Origin: Ancylostoma caninum
Taxonomy: Eukaryota > Nematoda > Chromadorea > Rhabditida > Ancylostomatidae
Direction of reading: 5' to 3'
Assembly (NCBI GenBank): GCA_037903475.1
Contig: JBAJFG010000293.1
Coordinates: 304,404 to 368,403, forward strand
DNA: 64,000 nt
The position numbers and the translations under genes are program-made. Shown piece by piece: positions 22,897 through 33,918 of the stretch; within the stretch, counting starts at the first letter, position 1, and every line of letters begins with the position of its first letter. The notes below the pieces were generated by a model. The model searched no databases. It was not told the DNA's origin and worked only from the letters and a program-made list of their open reading frames with translations.

Positions 22897-23595
22897 GTGT
22901 CTGAGCTCTCCTAATTGGGCCAAGGGTGAGCAGTGGTGAGACTGCCTTTGCTGTTTGCTCCCAAATTTTTGCTTGTTTCGGGATGGAAGCTTATTTTTCT
23001 GCTTTAAAGGCGTGACCCTTTTTTCATGAAGAATTTCAAAGATATAAGACATCTGCCACGTATCCCTCGCCAACCGAACTCAGGGATACTACATATGCCA
23101 CATACCCAACATACATTGGATACATCATGCGGAATCGCCCAAAAATAAGTGGCAAAAATAAAGAAATTTTGCCGCCTTACAAGGTGAAAATTAGTTGTTA
23201 AATAAAAATTGTTAGGAAAAAATCATTACCTCATCCTGACCAATATATACATACTTACAGTTCCATGCTAATAAGCATTTAGGAAATGATTTTGAGGAGG
23301 AGCGAGGGGGCATGGCAGCGTTCTGAGCTTTCTTCATGGATGTCCAATACTTATTTGTAGCATCTCATAAAATCATCAATTTTTAGGAAAGTTTGGAACC
23401 GATCGGATTTATCCAGCGAATCTCTTCTTGATAGCAAGGATTTTTCGAAAAGTATTAAAAGGAGAAAGATCTCTAGTGGATTTTCTATGAGAAATACACC
23501 TTTGAGCAGACGGAGCATACCTCGATATTATAGTTTAAAACAGGTTTTCATAATTGTAAATGAAGAGAACCCGAATATTACCTTCATTTGAACAG
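22897..23595. other. No supported gene
   Basis: AT-rich sequence; no splice-bounded coding frame seen. Confidence 0.5.
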
Positions 23596-23810
23596 ATATC
23601 ATGAAATCCAAAATTCTGAAGATGCCTGCGGGGATTGCACTCACAAAAAGCCAACAGCAAGGTCAAATCCTTTGCGTGTCCCAGCAAACATCTCAAGAAC
23701 ATGCAATATTTGTTTATTTGCCTAACAATTCGTACTCAATATTTGCACATCTATTTGACGTAGACGAACAGGAAGCAGCCGTGCGGCACATGATCAAAGC
23801 GCAGGAGTAA
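23596..23810 (+). CDS. Possible small gene or terminal exon, unknown
   Basis: Acceptor-like CATTTGAACAG is followed within 6 bases by ATG and a 69-codon frame with balanced composition: GIALTKSQQQGQILCVSQQ, then FVYLPNNSYSIFAHLFDVDE, ending AAVRHMIKAQE and a stop. It reads like a folded alpha/beta fragment. I do not recognise it. It could be a trans-spliced single-exon gene, a last exon, or a relic of a mobile element. Confidence 0.42.
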
Positions 23811-25259
23811 TCGAAAATCATCGCAGCGTCTTACCCAGGGTGACGGGTATCTTCCAGACAATTTCTGTTTTATACCCAAAAGTGATCGTTGCCCTATGAT
23901 GTACACAGACTAGCAATAAATTTCGGGACTGCGGTGATTCAGAGCACGGAGAACAATCAGCAGGTGACCTGCGAAATATACGCGTTCTGTGATAGGAGAC
24001 AACAGTAAAAGATATAATATTACTAGAGTAGGAGAGCGCAAACATTAAAAAAGACGCAAGTTTTCGGATATATATACGCATGTGAATAAAAATATTATGT
24101 TAGGAGAGATAGAGTGAGATATTAAGCATTAAAGTCTTTACTTACATGACCATCACTATCAAATCCTATCAGTGTTAACACAAATGTGGTTCGAATTTAT
24201 TTGCTTATTTATTGTCACAAATTAACGCATGTGATAAGAGAAGATGAAACAACGAAGAAAATCAAAACTGGACTGAAATTAACTAGCAGCGCCAACATAC
24301 ATATGAAAATTATGTAGCAAATGAAGGAAAAATCGACACATAATATTCATGTATGACAGATACGTAGAATGTAACGCTAATTATTTTTTTCAGAAACTCA
24401 TATAATACATAGCCTAATGAAGGATGATAAGTCTTAGGGCATGACCTGTCACTTGCTCAAATCTAGATAATCCGAGCCCGTTAATGTTGCGGACTCTTTT
24501 TATGTCTACGCACAGAAGAGCTTACTTAGAGCTCTACAAGTTACCATAACTGTTGATGTCACATCTGGCTGGGACAAAATTACTCGGGAAAATTTCTGGA
24601 AGAAATGCGCCTTCCCCTAAAAAAAGTGAGCCTTCTTATTTATTATCGGTTCGAAAAGTTGCGTAATGAGCAGCAGTCTATAAAGCAATACCGATAAATA
24701 GTGCAGTAAAGTTGAATGATATTCAAGAAAGCACGTAAGAAGATGTCTTTAATTGAAGGGGGCAGGTAACTGGGAAGGAAGAGCATCCTATCGCTTGCCT
24801 TAGAGTAAGATTCGCACAAAAACCGTCCATTCTTTGGAGAAAAGTTAACCACCATTCATTCGTCGCTCTCAAATCTCTTTATTCACTCTACAAGTAAGAA
24901 TTAACCACTTTTGCTGAACTTCTGTAGAGTAAGTACACTTCACAAATGCCTGTGATTATTTCAAATGATGACCTTTACACCAGTTTTTTCCGTGAAACTT
25001 TATTTGAGTTCCTGGAACGGGTATGAGAAATACCGCGGAATTTCTTTTTTTACCTAGAAATTAGTGGAACTTAAAAGGAATTCACAAACAGGAAGATCAC
25101 GTGAGGAGACAGCATTACATGTACCACAAGATGGTATGTCAATAAATAATGCTTTAAAATTTGGAATGGCAGCGCGGGATGTACAATAAATCACATTCCC
25201 AGACGAAAATATGTATTTTCTTAGTAATGGACAAACGAAACCGGTAGGTATGGCTGTAC
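23811..25259. other. No supported gene
   Basis: AT-rich. Frames at 23,818-24,081 and 24,643-24,855 (minus) lack protein-like composition or splice sites. Confidence 0.45.
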
Positions 25260-25344
25260 CTGAGAAATTTTCCACTGAAATAATAGACTGCCCAAGATGT
25301 CCAAGTCTCTCCCCTCTTTGAAGAATGTTTTGAACATTCTTCAC
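25260..25344 (-). CDS. Possible R-SNARE-like exon fragment
   Basis: The minus-strand frame MKNVQNILQRGERLGHLGQ ends at a donor (TTTCTCAG|GTACAG). The spacing N-V-x-x-I-L-x-R-G-E-x-L-x-x-L matches the R-SNARE core of the VAMP7/VAMP8 type, including the zero-layer arginine. The following residues diverge (SIISVENFS). No good acceptor precedes it and no neighbouring exon with the rest of the motif or a membrane anchor was found. It may be a pseudogene piece or coincidence. Confidence 0.3.
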
Positions 25345-26813
25345 AGTCAGTTACTAACCAGCTTTGCAATATACAACTGAGTAACGAACGAGTATAGATT
25401 TAATAAATTCAAGCTATCTGAAGGTCACAGAAGTCCACTAGAAGCAGCAGTAGTGACTGTTGTCGATCAGTGCATATAAAATCACAAGCAATTCCCAACT
25501 TTGCAGTAGGTAATATCAAGGATTTTTAATTGTATTCAGGCCTTCATTTCCATCGTTTGTGAACAAATTTTTGGCAGATGAATTCAAGAAGTGAAAAACT
25601 CGGACGAAGCCCTCAAAACCCATTGTTTCATGGAAAATTCCAACACAGCCGAGCTTTTTTGCTGCAAAATTCGCTATGAAAAAATGCGTAATTCACAGCG
25701 GCCCACCTCTGTATATGCAATCTTTGACGCCTTGCTCTCAAACAGGTATTTACTGCTAGCTGCTACGACTTAGAGCAGAATGTTCAAGCAAAGCGTTTTA
25801 ATTGTTGACGACTAGACGCGGCCCTAGCGTATTCACTCGAAAGCTCGTCGCTCGGCCGCGGACCGATAGATGCGGCCCACGCTGCCAGCGGTGCCGGCCA
25901 CAACGATCCAGGCGTCTTGTTATTATACGCCCTCTTTGTTCGCGAAGATTCGTACGCTGAAGTAGACGGCAGCCTGTTCTGTTATGTTTGGTGTTAATGT
26001 TTAAATACTAGGACTTCTTCCAGGCATTCCTGATTTTTTTTGTGCCAGGATTGAAGGGTTTTTTTGCTGTGTTGAATTTAAAAGAAATCTTCCTACGTCC
26101 GGCTGTTTATTTTGGTGATTTTTATTGCTGTTTACGGGAGAAGCGTCCTTGACCAACTTCAGATAATAAAACTAGCAATTTCACAATTTTTTATGACGTG
26201 ATGGTGAATTTTTAAAATTATCCAAGAATTCGCAATATCCATGGAATCTTTCACAAACTTTATTAGCTCGTCTTTCCCACCTGCCTCGTATATTTTTTTA
26301 AAGAAATTTAAAGCAAATTATTCAGAATCCTTAACAATTTTTCACTTTCCAGCTGTTAAAGTGCATGTACTTGAATATCCTTGCCCTAACAACGACTTAC
26401 AGTAGCTGCCTTGCACAACATAATTGCTTGCTATTTTAATACCTCCGAAGGAAATGGAGCGATGCAGACAGAGTGCAGAGCCAGATAGGCTTCTGCACAG
26501 CTGTCTATTACGGATTCCAGCGATTTCTGCAGCACTCTGCATTTTCCAGAAAATCTAAAATCAAACCAACGCTGGCTTCCAAAGAATTTGAAAGAAAAGC
26601 AAAGAGCAGAAAGTGAAATTAATGGAGTGAAAAATCGTCAGGATCGGTTCAGAGAGGAGACTAGGATTTGTTAATGGGAAGCCAACAATTTGAATTGATG
26701 CTGAATTTGAACTTGGACTGCGAGACTGCGAGTAGTTTGATCTTAAAATATCCATGAGAATTCAAGGAGAAAAATTGGATTTTCAAACTCTTAGGTGAAC
26801 ATGTAGACTCACT
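25345..26813. other. No firmly supported gene
   Basis: Holds a candidate plus-strand exon at about 25,593-25,752 (...SVYAIFDALLSN before donor AACAG|GTATTT) whose acceptor is weak, and a GC-rich patch at 25,810-25,975. Neither could be assigned. Confidence 0.35.
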
Positions 26814-27089
26814 CAGGTCGGTAAATTTTTGAAATTACTTTACAGTATATATAAAAATCTTGTATTAGTTTATTTTTACTCGTTCATTTTTAATATTATT
26901 TTTAATATAATTTTAATTAATTATTAATTATAATAATAATAATAATTAGTAATAATAATAATAATAATAATTATAATAATTATAATTAGTACTTTTATTA
27001 ATTTTATTTTCCGTCTGGATCCTCAAAACGGCGAAGACCCCACTTTTTTCTCACGCCCCCCTCCCGCCCACTTTCTGCGTCCGCCACTG
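26814..27089 (+). mobile_element. hAT-type MITE, copy C (5'-truncated)
   Basis: The right end CTGCGTCCGCCACTG and the AT-rich interior match copies A, B and D. The left end starts abruptly at sequence equivalent to the internal TCGCCAAATTTTCG, so the left terminus and its target duplication are lost. It is more diverged than the other copies. Confidence 0.75.
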
Positions 27090-27631
27090 GTACATGGGTA
27101 TGCAATTATTTTTATCCTGTGTTGCATTTTTACTACGATACAATTCAATCATAAATAATTAGATGAACAAAAGAAAGAGATAGGGGAATGAATTCGCCTC
27201 TATTGGTCCACTTCCTCCGCATTTTTGATGACTCTTCTGTCTGTACTCATCCTTGTTTCACTTGTTGCTAGAAGTTGATGACTTGCTTCACTTCCTGACT
27301 TCTTCGATCTTATTTGAGCAGTGTGACAGAGCAAATGAATAAATAGGTAAATAAATAAATAGATAAATACTAGCGGTAAAGTTACAGATAACCAAATGAA
27401 TATCTAAAGCAAAGTGATTGCATTGCTACCTGAAGATCATCTACTCTGTAGCTCTTCGAAGTGGATACCTTAGAAAAGCGTTAAAGAATATGGTGGAACG
27501 TGAAACAAAGTTCCGGTGAACGTGGATTGTGTTTGACAACCTAGCGAAAATCTTCTCGATCTCTTGCTAGATCAGGATAGCTCAGAGGATCTCTTGAAGG
27601 TGGATTCTGGATTCGTTAACTTCTTACATAC
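27090..27631. other. No supported gene
   Basis: AT-rich sequence downstream of the zincin-like exon on the minus strand. I found no following exon. Confidence 0.4.
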
Positions 27632-27915
27632 CTATATACTTCGTTTCGTTTGTACTGGTACTTCTGCTGCTGAACAAAACCATTTTGATAGATATGCAGC
27701 GTGTCATTTTTATCCAGTAAGACGTTTCTGAGACCTTGCAAATGCATGAACTCATGTGCAAGTGTCCAAGTGCTGTTTTCAAGTGCATCTGAGTGGTCAC
27801 CTTCAACCAACTGGCAATAACCTGGATTTGTAGCCGCTGTGTTTTTCCTCCTAAGGTTAAATATGCTGGGTACAGCCATGAAGCCAGTAATTGTATACGC
27901 AAAATTGCGTAAGGC
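27632..27915 (-). CDS. Exon of a divergent zinc metalloprotease (astacin-like), third ligand missing
   Basis: A 284-bp minus-strand frame is bounded by acceptor CAATCTATCAG and donor TATAG|GTATGTAAG. It contains NSTWTLAHEFMHLQGL, an HEXXHXXG zincin motif. The residues after it (LLDKNDTLHIYQNGFVQQQ, then KYQYKR) have the rhythm of the astacin segment after the active site (RxDRD...I...N). In astacins the motif is HEXXHXXGXXH; here the third ligand position is Asn (HEFMHLQGLRN), so zinc binding would be impaired. Upstream and downstream exons were not found. It may be a pseudoprotease, a decayed copy, or a different zincin family. Confidence 0.5.
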
Positions 27916-29460
27916 CTGATAGATTGGCCTCTTTTCCTTGCTTCAGTTTCGGGAAGAAATCCGAGAACTAAAAAATGCTTTCGAATCCACCAGCAGCTTG
28001 CCGAATCTCCAGTGAATAACGCGTGATGGAAGAATTCCCTGGTGATTATGTATTCGCGGATTTCGCAAACGCAGTGATCCACATTTGTGCATGTTTACGC
28101 ATTGGTCGACTCTCAAGGAATCTATAAAAAACAAGTGATTATGAAGAAGTGTTTTGTAGGTCCCGAAGCGATTATGCACAGCTTCATTTCTAATGTTTTT
28201 GATACAAATTAGCCACTACTGCGACGTAAATTATGTGCGTCAACACACAGCTGAAAATAGCCACGGCAATTACTTACTCATATGGACAAGCATCACTACC
28301 TTCCAACTCTGTGGCTGATATCCAAGCCTGGGTGAGGGTCTATGATTCGATTTTTGTTGTATGGATAAGTTAAAATCCCGTCAAAATGAACTTCAAGCTT
28401 ATTTTGTGATGTTCCATCATAATTTTGTCTGTCATCCATTCTTTACTTAATTCTTCAGCTAATCATAATGGGACTACTATTCTTCAAAATGGAATTTTCG
28501 AAAAAGTCAACAAGAATTTTTGAAGTGAACATTACTAAAAATAGGTAATATGTATTTACTTTTAACCACTTAATTCGTAATTAGTTTTTATTCCTGGTTT
28601 TGCAATCCTCGAAACTTTTCCTACCGAAACCTCTCCCCTTTCCTTTGAAGCGTCCCAGGGAAATCCCTTTCCTAATCCCTTTCCATGGAAAAGACCTTGT
28701 TTTGAAGCCGAAGCTGATTTTGAATGAAGGAACGGGAGAAAACCAGCACATCCCTCTTCTATTGCCTGCCTCGTCTCTCCTCGCTTCCATGCCGGCATCC
28801 AGAAATTGCCGGAAGCAGACAGCGCTTTTTTCGTTGTCTCCATAATGGGAGGACACTTAATAGGCTTCATCACATGTCCTTTTGGGTGCCACACACCACT
28901 TTTTTTTCGCCCGACGCGTTTGCGTGAGTGAACGAACGACAATTGATGGTGATTTTGGCGTTAATAGCCAGTAGTAGCTATAGCCAGTGAGCGTACTAGT
29001 ACATAGAATGGATAGCTGTACCAGGGCTAGCATTCCTGAACGCATGCCCGGACAAAACCAAGTTAGGATATCAACTTTCGCACGCTGCGCCTTCTTACAT
29101 GATCTATGGAAGCATAACTGGTAACGCTAACCATCGTTATTTCGCATGGTTGTGATTTCGTGAATCTTGTTGCGACGACCCCCAATGTTGCATGGTTTTT
29201 CAGTGGTATCAGAAAAATAATGACAATTAGAAAATTGTTACCATTCCTAACTAAGGTGGTCAAATGGGCGGCCCTTGTGAGCTTTCTTAAAATTTTCTAC
29301 CAGTTATGAAGTACCCAATTTTCACTCTTGCAAGGGAACAGATATTAGGTGGGTTTTCCCAATAATGTATTTTTTAATTCCTCATTGTTTTTTTTTCTTT
29401 TACAAATTTGTTACCACTGATTTATGGATAGCCGAGCTCAGGTTCCTCTCTCAGCTATGA
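27916..29460. other. No firmly supported gene
   Basis: Would hold the upstream exons of the zincin-like exon. A minus-strand frame at 27,943-28,179 is possible but carries no recognisable motif. The frames at 28,562-28,942 are overlapping and of simple composition. Confidence 0.4.
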
Positions 29461-29935
29461 ACGAACAAATGGACGGGTGAACGGATGATTGAATGAATGG
29501 ATGGATGAGTGAATGAATGAATGAATGAATGAATGAATGAGTGAATGAATGCGATGAATGCGATGAATGAATGAATGAATGAATGAATGAATGAATGAAT
29601 GAATGGGAAGAAAAATGAATGAGTGAATCTGTGAATGGATGGAAAGAAACAATGAATTATGAATGAATTAGTTAATGAATGGATGAATGAATGAATGAAT
29701 GAATGAATGAATGAATGAATGAATGAATGAATGCTATGGATGAATGAATGAATGAACGAAAGAATGAATGGATGAATAAGTGAATGAATGAATGAATGAA
29801 TGAATGAATGAATGAATGAATGAATGCAAGAATGAATGAATGAATGAATGAATGAATGAATGAATGAATGAATGAATGAATGAATGAATGAATGAATGAA
29901 TGAATAAGTAAATAAGCAAATAATTTAATGAGTAA
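29461..29935. repeat. (GAAT)n microsatellite, about 475 bp
   Basis: Nearly continuous GAAT/TGAA tetranucleotide repeat with short interruptions. Because four is not a multiple of three it is open in several frames and gives artefactual SFIH-repeat frames on the minus strand. Confidence 0.95.
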
Positions 29936-30001
29936 ATGAGGGTGTGAATGCAGCTGCTTATGACTGATATACGCTGGGAATTCCCATGAAACCTGTAATG
30001 A

Positions 30002-30123
30002 AAAGGTTCACATGACTTAGCTTCCAGAGGCTGCAACTGATAACCTCCTTGATATTCGTGGGAGTAGAGGAGAACAGGTGCTTGTGAAGCTTGTGGACTC
30101 CTTCTCACTGCTCTACAACTCAT
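30002..30123 (-). CDS. Weak candidate exon next to the microsatellite
   Basis: The minus-strand frame reads MSCRAVRRSPQASQAPVLLY and then a Q/Y-rich segment to a TTACAG|GTTTCA donor. Composition is plausible for a secreted protein, but there is no pyrimidine-rich acceptor. Beyond the donor the frame runs into the GAAT array. Confidence 0.22.
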
Positions 30124-30407
30124 GCTATCCCAGATTATGCGCTTGCTGATGCTGGCTTACCAACTCACACATGGCTTACTCTGTCGAGTCTTTTCGAAAA
30201 CCTTGAGCAAGATGAAATAAGTGATCTCAACTCTCCTTAGGCGGAAATACAATCTTGAGGATTTTCGCTAGCAGTCGTGCAATATCCAGACAAACAACCC
30301 CCTAGTTTGTTCGCGCAAAGTGCCAGCTGGAAAACAACTGCCAAATTGAGCTCAAAGAACAAAGTTCAACAGAGCAGGGATCCGCGGACGGCTACATGCA
30401 TAAACAC

Positions 30408-30577
30408 CTGCAATTAGAGTAGTTAGCCCTCCTTGGACATCGATCAAGCCGCCATTAGACCCTGGACAAAGCTCAAGCGGGCAGAAAATCCAGCACAAAT
30501 CTTCAAAAATTTCTGGATTTTCCCTGAATCTCGCGGCAATAGCAGCATGGATTGCCGGAAATCCAGATAGGGGCTCT
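30408..30577 (-). CDS. Probable internal exon, unknown protein
   Basis: A strong acceptor (TTTTGTTTTCCCCTTATAG) and a donor (ATTGCAG|GTGTTT) bound a 170-bp frame that is phase 1 at both ends (1 nt + 56 codons + 1 nt). It encodes PAIHAAIAARFRENPEIFED, then a Cys-containing LCWIFCPLELCPG and GGLIDVQGGLTTLIA. It looks like part of a soluble helical protein. I do not recognise the family and found no adjoining exon. Confidence 0.45.
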
Positions 30578-33500
30578 CTATAAGGGGAAAACAAAAGTGC
30601 AGATACATATATGTACACGAATAAATAAGGGGCAGCTCATTAGCAGAAGGGCTGTGCTAATGGTTAAAAAACACTGCCCTATGGCGTGATGTTTTGCTTG
30701 GCATCACCTGTCAGGCTGGGCAATGCGGTCTGCTTCTTATTAGGTTCAGAAGCCACAACAGCTGTGAATGCGAAGCCATACATGTTTATAGTGCATAGCT
30801 TAGCCAGAATCACGATTGTTAGCGGCAGAATATTCCTATTCATAGTTGCTGCGTGCGTGCGTACGTCATGTGCTAGATTTCGTGATATTTACAGAGCAGA
30901 AAATAATAAAATTTTAAGGTCCTGCTACGCTCCACGCGGGGTGTTGCACCCTGATTCGCTAGCGACATCGACTTCCTATCTATTCCTAGCGACGTTGCGC
31001 GGAGCTAATCGATACGTATCAAATTCGCCGTGGCTTCAGCAATGGCTACGAAGAATGCTACACTCTCCGTGAAGTATAGAGACATCGCAGGGGTGTAGCA
31101 TAGGCTTAAGATACCTTCAGCTAGTGCCACAATAAATCATTTGTGTACCCTAGTATTACCGTGAAACTGCAAGGATAGCATCTAGAATCAATTTTCTTCA
31201 CTTTATTGCGTTATTGCACACCAGAAAACGAGGCCGCGCCGCATCACCACGCAACGCGACAGACCAGCTGGGCGCTGTGTTGGTCCGGCGTTCATCTGTT
31301 AATTCATTCATCTCTTAGTTCATACATATGTGTTACAAAATAAATGAGACAATACGTGGTATGCAAACTAACAAATAAATAGCATAGTAAAATTGGCATA
31401 ATTTCCAATTACAGAGGGTACATTTCGTAAGAACAATATTTTTCCATCCTCAAATTCACTACATACACTGCACCATTGATTTTCATTCATTCATTTTCTT
31501 CACAAACTGTTTCATCAATTTGCTTAGTCATCCAATAATTGATCCATCCGGAAATCCACTTGCTAACTTCCCACCCCCCCCCCCTCTTTTGCAGAGAAAA
31601 TTCTTCCGTAACAGGTTTCCTCCAGACATTGCTCGCTGTGTGTGACACTAATCTCCTTACGTCGGCTAGTCTAACACGTTTTAAGACGTGTAGGTTATCT
31701 AATTACGGTAGAAATCACTCGTGTGTTTACACCGTTCCATGGCAACACCAGCCGAGTCCAAGGACTACGCTGGCTGAATGAATATGATACCCCTATCTCG
31801 CCCTCCCCCCTCTCCGTTGTCCATTCAAATCCATCGGACCATGGATGCACTCTGCGTTCGCTTCCACTATGCGAATGGGGCCGGCCGAGATGCTTCTTCC
31901 TTATTTAGCCAGAATTTCTCCTTTACGGGTGGTTCGAGGTAAACAAGTAGGCTCGCCTCCGTTGCTCCCCATCTTCCCAGTAAACAAATAAATAAACCAG
32001 TAGCTGATGACTGCATGAGATAGTCTCCGGACACGCCCCGTCTAACTTGAGATCCTGGGGATGAGATAAGGTAGGGTAGGATTAGTTATGTGGAGGCCGA
32101 ATTGCTGCAAACTCACTCTGTAGGTAGGAAAAGGAAGATTTTTCTGGTTTATATGATATCAGTACCTAGTATGGCTTTCTAGAAGACTTAACAACAACTT
32201 TTTCCAGAAGATTCTGGATTTTTTATCTCGTAGAAAACGCTATTTTCAATTTTGAACGTGTTATTCAATAGAAGTAAAGTACATGAAGTAGTATATGAGG
32301 TTATTTCCATTAATGTACTTACCTTGTAGTCACATGTTCTGTGATAAAATTAGATGAAAATCCGTGAACTAATCTTGCCCTTAGGATTTAATGGATTTTT
32401 CAAATTGTACCTAGATTTTGTGCAACTTGTGATATTTTTTGAAAACTGTTGCCCTTTCACAATATCGTAGCTGCAGTAATAGCCCTTTTCTGGCACTGAA
32501 CTTTCGTTCATTCATTCATTCATTCATTCATTCATTCGCTCGTTCATTCATTCATTCATTCATTCCACATCTACCATCTTGTTTCAAGGCGAAACACATG
32601 AAAATTTCAGTGTGGATCTCTTTTCCCCACCTCTATTCCCACGTTTCTTTATATTCGTGCATTTTCGCCTTTCAAGATTCCCACCACGAATCGAAATTTC
32701 CCGAGAGCTTCGTTTTTCCTGAGTTGTCTTCGATGTTTTGTCGATGGGCCAGATATTTTGAGGCAATTGTGTGTCCTAATTCTTGCCAATTATACCCAGT
32801 TTATCAGGGAAGGGGAACATTTTGCAGTTTTCGTCCCACGCAAAATTACACGCTGGCTGGACGTACATCCAGTGGATTACGTAGGCGTATTTTATCGTGT
32901 TACGTTACGCATTATGGATCATTCATTTGCTGTTCGGCAGTGGAAACAAACATCTGCTAGCAGCAAAGGGGTTCTATTACTTTGGTGCTGCTGAACTTAT
33001 GAGTACTCATTTAGAGCAAGTGTAATTGGTATAGATGTAAAGTTGATATATGAATATAATCCAGTAATTACTTGAAAATGTCAAGTTTGTTTTATTTTTT
33101 AGTAACGCTAGCCTAAACGAGTATAGCCGAACGTATGTATGTACAGGTGTTAGCGGGACAGCCCTTCCCCCCTCATCTCCCCTAATAACGTCATCCCCGC
33201 AAACCAGTTCTCCATGGAAGGATGTTTTTATTTTCCATTCATTCACTTTATTTTATTTTTTATTTACTTACATATTTATTTGAATGCACCGAAGGATGTG
33301 CCATGCAAAACAGATCTTAGAAGAACCAAAAAGGAATAACCCAAAAAGCAGAAGAATGGGCAAAACACGTTAATAGATACATACTTAGATGCAGAAACAA
33401 ATGGAATAAATTCCAAAAAATATCGAGGAACCATTATTTTTTTTTAAATTTTTGTTTTTCATACTGACACTTTGGAGATATCTACGTTTCAAGTTTTGAT

Positions 33501-33772
33501 GAGGAATTATATTCTAGTTTAAAGAGAAGTAGATCTTTTCTATATGGATATTTTTCTTCGAGGACAAGCCCCACCACCTCTACAACACCCGTGACACATC
33601 CACCCAGGCAGGTAAGGGAGAATTCATCAGAGCCGCTTCCACTAAGGCATTCCTTGGCAACAATGACAGTGAAAAAAAGTGAAAAATGGCTTGACGGTAG
33701 ATTAAAGGTCTATGCGGCGATTAATCCACTCATAAAGCAGCACGGAACCTCTAAAGTACATTTTATTGAGCA
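30578..33772. other. No firmly supported gene
   Basis: Contains an open plus frame of 128 codons (30,686-31,072), a plus frame over 32,439-32,960 whose start is ATTC-repeat artefact, and an (ATTC)n run at 32,505-32,565. None has recognisable motifs. Confidence 0.4.
32505..32565. repeat. (ATTC)n microsatellite
   Basis: About fifteen ATTC units with one CGCTCG interruption. Same motif class as the arrays at 29.5 kb and 38.46 kb. Confidence 0.9.
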
Positions 33773-33918
33773 ATGCAGCATTTAAGATGGATGAAAACTG
33801 CGATGAAATTTTTGCCTGCAAAAGCTGCTCGGAAAGCTGGGAATTTTGCACGACAGTTTCGCAAAACGTTAGGACTTGCAGCGATGCCACGCCCATTTCG
33901 GCGAGTATCAGAGTACAC
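33773..33918 (+). CDS. Possible first exon, unknown basic protein
   Basis: From ATG a 48-codon frame plus 2 nt reaches donor TACAC|GTACGT. It is basic and alanine-rich: MKFLPAKAARKAGNFARQF, then RKTLGLAAMPRPFRRVSEY. Competing frames on both strands are open over the same DNA, so the frame choice is not certain. No downstream exon found. Confidence 0.33.

Noticed and set aside
29455..30123. Long SFIH-repeat reading frames
   Set aside because: They are translations of the GAAT microsatellite. A four-base repeat stays open in every frame that avoids stops, so length is not evidence of coding.
30686..31072. 128-codon plus-strand frame
   Set aside because: No motif, no splice context and composition not clearly protein-like. 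Kept only as a remark in the region entry.
32439..32960. 173-codon plus-strand frame
   Set aside because: Its N-terminal part is the ATTC repeat, and frames on both strands are open over the rest, so strand and frame cannot be chosen.
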